This document shows, piece by piece, positions 59,201 to 64,000 of a stretch of DNA of 64,000 nt. Under the pieces are notes generated by a model. That model was not told the DNA's origin. It worked only from the letters and a program-made list of their open reading frames with translations, and searched no databases. Origin of the DNA: Mimachlamys varia (taxonomy: Eukaryota; Mollusca; Bivalvia; Pectinida; Pectinidae); assembly GCA_947623455.1 (NCBI GenBank), contig OX392527.1, forward strand, positions 34,898,201 to 34,962,200, in the 5' to 3' direction. Within the stretch, counting starts at the first letter, position 1. Each line of letters begins with the position of its first letter. The position numbers were made by a program, and so were the translations under genes.

Positions 59201-61883
59201 TTATGAATAACCCTTATTTAACTAATTTCATTGAAATCTATAATAATCAGTTTTCGTCTATCATTTGTATATTGTAGACACTGTGACCTGTGAAATGTAA
59301 ATAACCCTCATCATCCCCAGGCCATGAGGTTTAAACCTGTAAAATACTATTTCATCGAATGTTGCAGTGAAGAACTATCCTTCAGAAAAGATTGTGCACC
59401 CACCTGCATATACTGCAGGTTTACATGATACATATCAAGTTTGCATGTGGTATAAAAACAAGTTGTAGAGACTATGATGAAAGAATAGCGCTTCGTGTCA
59501 TCGACTCATACAGACATCTAAAAACATATCTAGTCTACAGCAACACACAAATTCATTATTTATTAAAAAACTAATATGAACCCGCTATTATACACAAAGG
59601 AGGCGGAAGTCTTATGAATAAGATGAAACCGGTACTGAGCTAAGGATGATGTACCAGTACTCAGTATTCAGTAAATACCAGTCACTGATGTTTTTTGTTT
59701 ACCTGTACTCATTTAAACACTATAACTCAACATCTGTAAATATATATATACAAGAACTTTCATTACTTTCATTGGAGTGTTTGTACTGGAGCCAGTTTCA
59801 TAAACATTACCTGAAATCAAATTCTAAAAATGAGTTCTGATATTTGTTTTCTAGAAAATAATGATAAAATTCAGGAAAATGACCTCAACAACAGGTTTTC
59901 CTTTAATCCCAGCATTACTTTCAGATGGCAAAATTAGGTATGGACTGTTGGTGAAACTAGGTCAGGTTGACAATTGTGGTTCTTATACCATTGTACAACA
60001 GAGATTTTTTTATGGAAGTTCTGCACCAAATAATCAATGGTTCCTGGGGTTATTATTCTAGACCATTTTTAATATTCATTGGTATACAGAATCTCCTTCT
60101 AATATTCATTAATATTTTATTGCAATAATCTATTGTTCTCATGATTAAAACAAAGCCTACTTAAAAGCTTGACATAAACTGATGTCAAAATGTGCAAGCT
60201 TGACAGAATTAGTATACTCCTATAGTTCAGTATGCTGTATTCAAGTCCTGTGTATTGACTAAAATCACAGGATAAGTCGATGTGACCAGCTTACAGATAA
60301 TGGCAGTACTTCCAGTGTGAGGCCCCTAGTCAATAGAACATTGATTACCGGACCCCTGTCCATAAACAAAGGCGTCAGTAATGTATTTCTCCCATTAACA
60401 TACACACAACACAATACCCGGCAGAAGGCACCACCATTATTCTACCTGCCACCACACTGTACATCTTTATACATACACCGATAATCAATTCTCAAACTTA
60501 CTGGCAATTCTGGAATGACAATACTATATAGACAACCAGGAAATTAGACCAACAGAGCATACAATTTTACAAGTTTCTGCTTCTAAACTAATGTGTATAA
60601 GAAAAGTTATGATACATTATATGACAGACGCCATAATAGTTTAGTATAAATCTGGTAAATGTATAACAATAATAAACATTTTCTTCAATCTTCAAGCTTA
60701 TGTAAAGATTCTTATTAAACAAAAACAAATATTTCTAGGTGACATTTCCATCACAAGTACATTTTGTACTCTGTCATCTTCCTAGGTGACATTTCCATCA
60801 CAAGTACATTTTGTACTCTGTCATCTTCCTAAGACAAATGGATAGTAATATATAGCATATGTACACAAGGTGGAAAAAGTGCATGCCTGTCCACACAACT
60901 CAATGTTTATTCTCCTCTGCTATGCTATAAAACGTATGTACAATAGTTATTACATATGTACCAAAATTGACTTGATTCACCTGATATGTTTAATTCTTGG
61001 TCGAAAATGTTGGAGAGTCCATGAGCCCCCTCATCTCAATTTAAAGCCAATATAACAAGGTTTGCTGTACCTTAGCATTTCGAAAGAACCAAAAGAAGAG
61101 GTGACCAGACAACTTAAAATAGACAACATAATAAAAACTTCAACCAAATCTAATCAATCATTTCAGTCCCTAAAAAAATTGATCCAGCCTATTCTTACTT
61201 TATAAAAATACAATAGCCTATTGGTGGTGGTGGTCCAAAAACCCTGACAACTTAAACATCAAGCTTGCCGTAAAATTTTAGCCAAGTCATTTTATGAAGC
61301 TTTTGGCCACACAGTTATACTGTTGAGCACATTGCTGACACTCCTGTCCATATAAATGCCTATAAAACCTCATTATAGACTTGCACTATATATGTATAGA
61401 TAAAATTTCATTCCTAAACATTTCTTTGTATATTTAAACTACCTATCTTTTATCCTATAATGATATATACCTGTATCAATTGGTTTGTTACGTAATTATT
61501 ACAATCAGATGATCATGACTGTCCTAAAGCCTAGATAGTCACCTTTATCATATCTCATTGGTGTGTATCTATAAATAGGTAAAACTGACAGATCATGATC
61601 TCATTTTTATATTATTGCATTTTTTCTATATCTAACATGCAATAACTAACATGCCAAATTATGTATTTAAAGTGAAATTGAATTCTGTCTCTATATGGCC
61701 ACACATACCCTTAAGGAACATAATCAGATAAATATAATACAATCACAATTCCTATTCTTACTTATTTTAGTAACCTTTTTCCAATACACAGAATGACAGG
61801 CATTTACACTGAAGCTGTAGCATAATGCCAATGTAAAACTGTTCACACTAAGAATACATGCAGTTTGATGTATTACTTGTATT
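56293..61883. other. Noncoding, no confident gene
   Basis: Mostly AT-rich. A 47 bp direct duplication lies at 60735-60781/60782-60828 (CTAGGTGACATTTCCATCAC start). Around 58010-58150 a diverged element resembles the foldback family (GGTATAGGATGCGGGAATGA). A weak minus-strand terminal exon candidate is at 57825-57883. None amounts to a gene. Confidence 0.4.
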
Positions 61884-64000
61884 ACAACAAGAGGCCCAAT
61901 GGGCCTGCATCGCTCACCTGGTATCAATCTCTGACTTATATTATAGTGTAACTCTAAAGTCCCCTAAAATCTTTTACTGTAAGACATTTAGAAGAACATC
62001 TTAAGATTTAAACATATTTTACCCCTGTGACCTTATAAGACAACATCATTTTCATTTTCAAATTTTGTTTGGCTTCATCCCAGGAAGGTTTTAACAGATT
62101 TGACCCCTGTGACCTTGAATATAGGTCAAGGTCATTTCTTTTCGCAAACTTTGTTGGGATTCATCAAAGAAACGTTTCAGCCAAATATCATGCTTCTAGG
62201 GCTTTTAATATTTCAGAAGTCGTTTAAAGGTTTTAACAGATTTGACCCCTGTGACCTTGAATATAGGTCAAGGTCATTTCTTTTCGCAAACTTTGTCGGG
62301 CTTCATCCTAGGAACATTTCAGCCAAATATCATGTTTCTAGGGCTTTTAGTATTTCAGAAGAAGTCGTTTAAAGGTTTTAACAGATTTGACCCCTGTGAC
62401 CTTGAATATAGGTCAAGGTCATTTCTTTTCGCAAACTTATTCGGGCTTCATCTTAGGAACATTTCAGGCAAATATCATGCTTCTAGGGCTTTTGGTATTT
62501 CAGAAGAAGACGTTTAAATGTTTTAACAGATTTGACCCCAGTGACCTTGCATATAGGTCAAGGTCATTTCTATTTGCAAACTTTGTCGGGCTTCATCCTA
62601 GGAACATTTCAGCCAAATATCATGTTTCTAGGGCTTTTAGTATTTCAGAAGAAGTCGTTTAAAGGTTTTAACAGATTTGACCCCTGTGACCTTGAATATA
62701 GGTCAAGGTCATTTCTTTTCGCAAACTTTGTCGGGCTTCATCCTAGGAACATTTCAGCCAAATATCATGTTTCTAGGGCTTTTAGTATTTCAGAAGAAGT
62801 CGTTTAAAGGTTTTAACAGATTTGACCCCTGTGACCTTGAATATAGGTCAAGGTCATTTCTTTTCGCAAACTTATTCGGGCTTCATCTTAGGAACATTTC
62901 AGGCAAATATCATGCTTCTAGGGCTTTTGGTATTTCAGAAGAAGACGTTTAAATGTTTTAACAGATTTGACCCCAGTGACCTTGCATATAGGTCAAGGTC
63001 ATTTCTATTTGCAAACTTTGTCGGGCTTCATCCTAGGAACATTTCAGCCAAATATCATGTTTCTAGGGCTTTTAGTATTTCAGAAGAAGTCGTTTAAAGG
63101 TTTTAACAGATTTGACCCCTGTGACCTTGAATATAGGTCAAGGTCATTTCTTTTCGCAAACTTATTCGGGCTTCATCTTAGGAACATTTCAGGCAAATAT
63201 CATGCTTCTAGGGCTTTTGGTATTTCAGAAGAAGACGTTTAAATGTTTTAACAGATTTGACCCCAGTGACCTTGCATATAGGTCAAGGTCATTTCTATTT
63301 GCAAACTTTGTCGGGCTTCATCCTAGGAACATTTCAGCCAAATATCATGTTTCTAGGGCTTTTGGTATTTTAGAAGATGTCGTTTAAAGGTTTTAACAGA
63401 TTTGACCCCTGTGACCTTGAATATAGATCAAGGTTATTTCTTTTCGCAAACTTTATTTGGCTTCATCCAAGGAACCTTTCAGCCAAATACCATGTTTCTA
63501 GGGCTTTTGGTACTTCAGAAGAAGTCGTTTAAAGGTTCTAACAGATTTGACCCCTGTGACCTTGAATATATGTCAAGGTCATTTCTTTTCGCAAACTTTG
63601 TCAGGCTTCATCCAAGGAACCTTTCAGCCAAATATCATGCTTCTAGGGCTTTTGGTATTTCAGAAGAAGTCGTTTCAAGGTTTTAACAGATTTGACCCCT
63701 GTGACCTTGAATATAAGTGAAGGTCATTTCTTTTCGCAAACTTTGTTGGGCTTCATCAAAGGAACTTTTCAGCCATATATCATGCTTCTAGGGCTTTTGG
63801 TATTTCAGAAGAAGTCGTTTGAAGGTTTTAACAGATTTGACCCCTGTGACCTTGAATATAAGTGAAGGTCATTTCTTTTCGCAAACTTTGTTGGGCTTCA
63901 TCAAAGGAACCTTTCAGCCATGTTTCATGCTTCTAGGGCTTTCGGTATTTCAGAAGAAGTCGTTTGAAGGTTTTAACAGATTTGACCCCTGTGACCTTGA
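61884..64000 (+). mobile_element. Second tandem-core element, 145 bp units, runs off the window
   Basis: Begins with ACAAGAGGCCCAATGGGCCT, the same palindromic edge as the 8169-10534 element in opposite orientation. From about 62099 units start every 145 bp with TTGACCCCTGTGACCTTGAA and hold TATAGGTCAAGGTCATTTC, TTTCAGCCAAATATCATG and TTTCAGAAGAAGTCGTTTAA. Fourteen unit starts are visible. Three subtypes recur in the order A-B-C-A-B-C-B-C between 62242 and 63390, showing recent 435 bp and 290 bp duplications. Confidence 0.8.

Noticed and set aside
62100..63686. Serial 91-94 codon frames starting MTPVTLNIGQGHF
   Set aside because: One per 145 bp unit, overlapping, produced by the repeat period (145 is not a multiple of three, so each terminates).

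Overview
The window is nuclear DNA from an animal, most likely a bivalve mollusc. Evidence: spliced genes with GT-AG introns, clear relatives of the animal genes FOXJ1, LSM11 and CCDC166, long AT-rich noncoding stretches, tRNA-derived SINE-like repeats, small inverted-repeat transposons, and tandem-core elements ending in a GGCCCAAYGGGCC hairpin of a kind I associate with bivalves. The species is not determined. No prokaryotic or organellar features are seen.

Layout. 1-11.1 kb: two minisatellites (30 bp and 71 bp units), then the last six coding exons (+) of a gene with four IQ motifs, probably related to IQCE; its 5' end is not identified in the window. Its last intron carries a 2.4 kb element built from 145 bp tandem units. 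11.1-16.4 kb: noncoding DNA with a 60 bp-unit array and decayed 145 bp units. 16.5-24.9 kb: a head-to-head pair, CCDC166 (-, seven coding exons, 311 aa) and LSM11 (+, four coding exons, 392 aa), whose start codons lie 239 bp apart around a good RFX X-box. CCDC166 introns hold fragments of retrotransposons. 25-32.5 kb: repeats only (a SINE-like copy, a 27 bp array, dispersed repeats, a hAT-like shell containing a MITE). 32.6-38 kb: FOXJ1 (+), two coding exons, 455 aa, with a likely noncoding first exon and long 3' UTR. 38-64 kb: no confident gene, but many arrays (24, 38, 34, ~50, 28, 41 and ~17 bp units), MITEs, a foldback element with two CRE sites, and a second 145 bp-unit element that runs off the right edge.

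How the genes relate. FOXJ1 is the master activator of motile-cilia genes and works with RFX factors. CCDC166 is a coiled-coil protein with an X-box in its promoter. IQCE, the best guess for the first gene, acts at the cilium base in Hedgehog signalling. Three of four genes may therefore be cilia-linked; this is inference. LSM11 is the exception: it is a core subunit of the U7 snRNP that processes histone mRNA 3' ends. The least ordinary observations are a four-fold 48 bp duplication of an LSM11 splice-donor region, two related 145 bp tandem-core elements loaded with AGGTCA half-sites, and a 28 bp/41 bp compound satellite invaded by a MITE. I did not find a convincing new multi-gene system.
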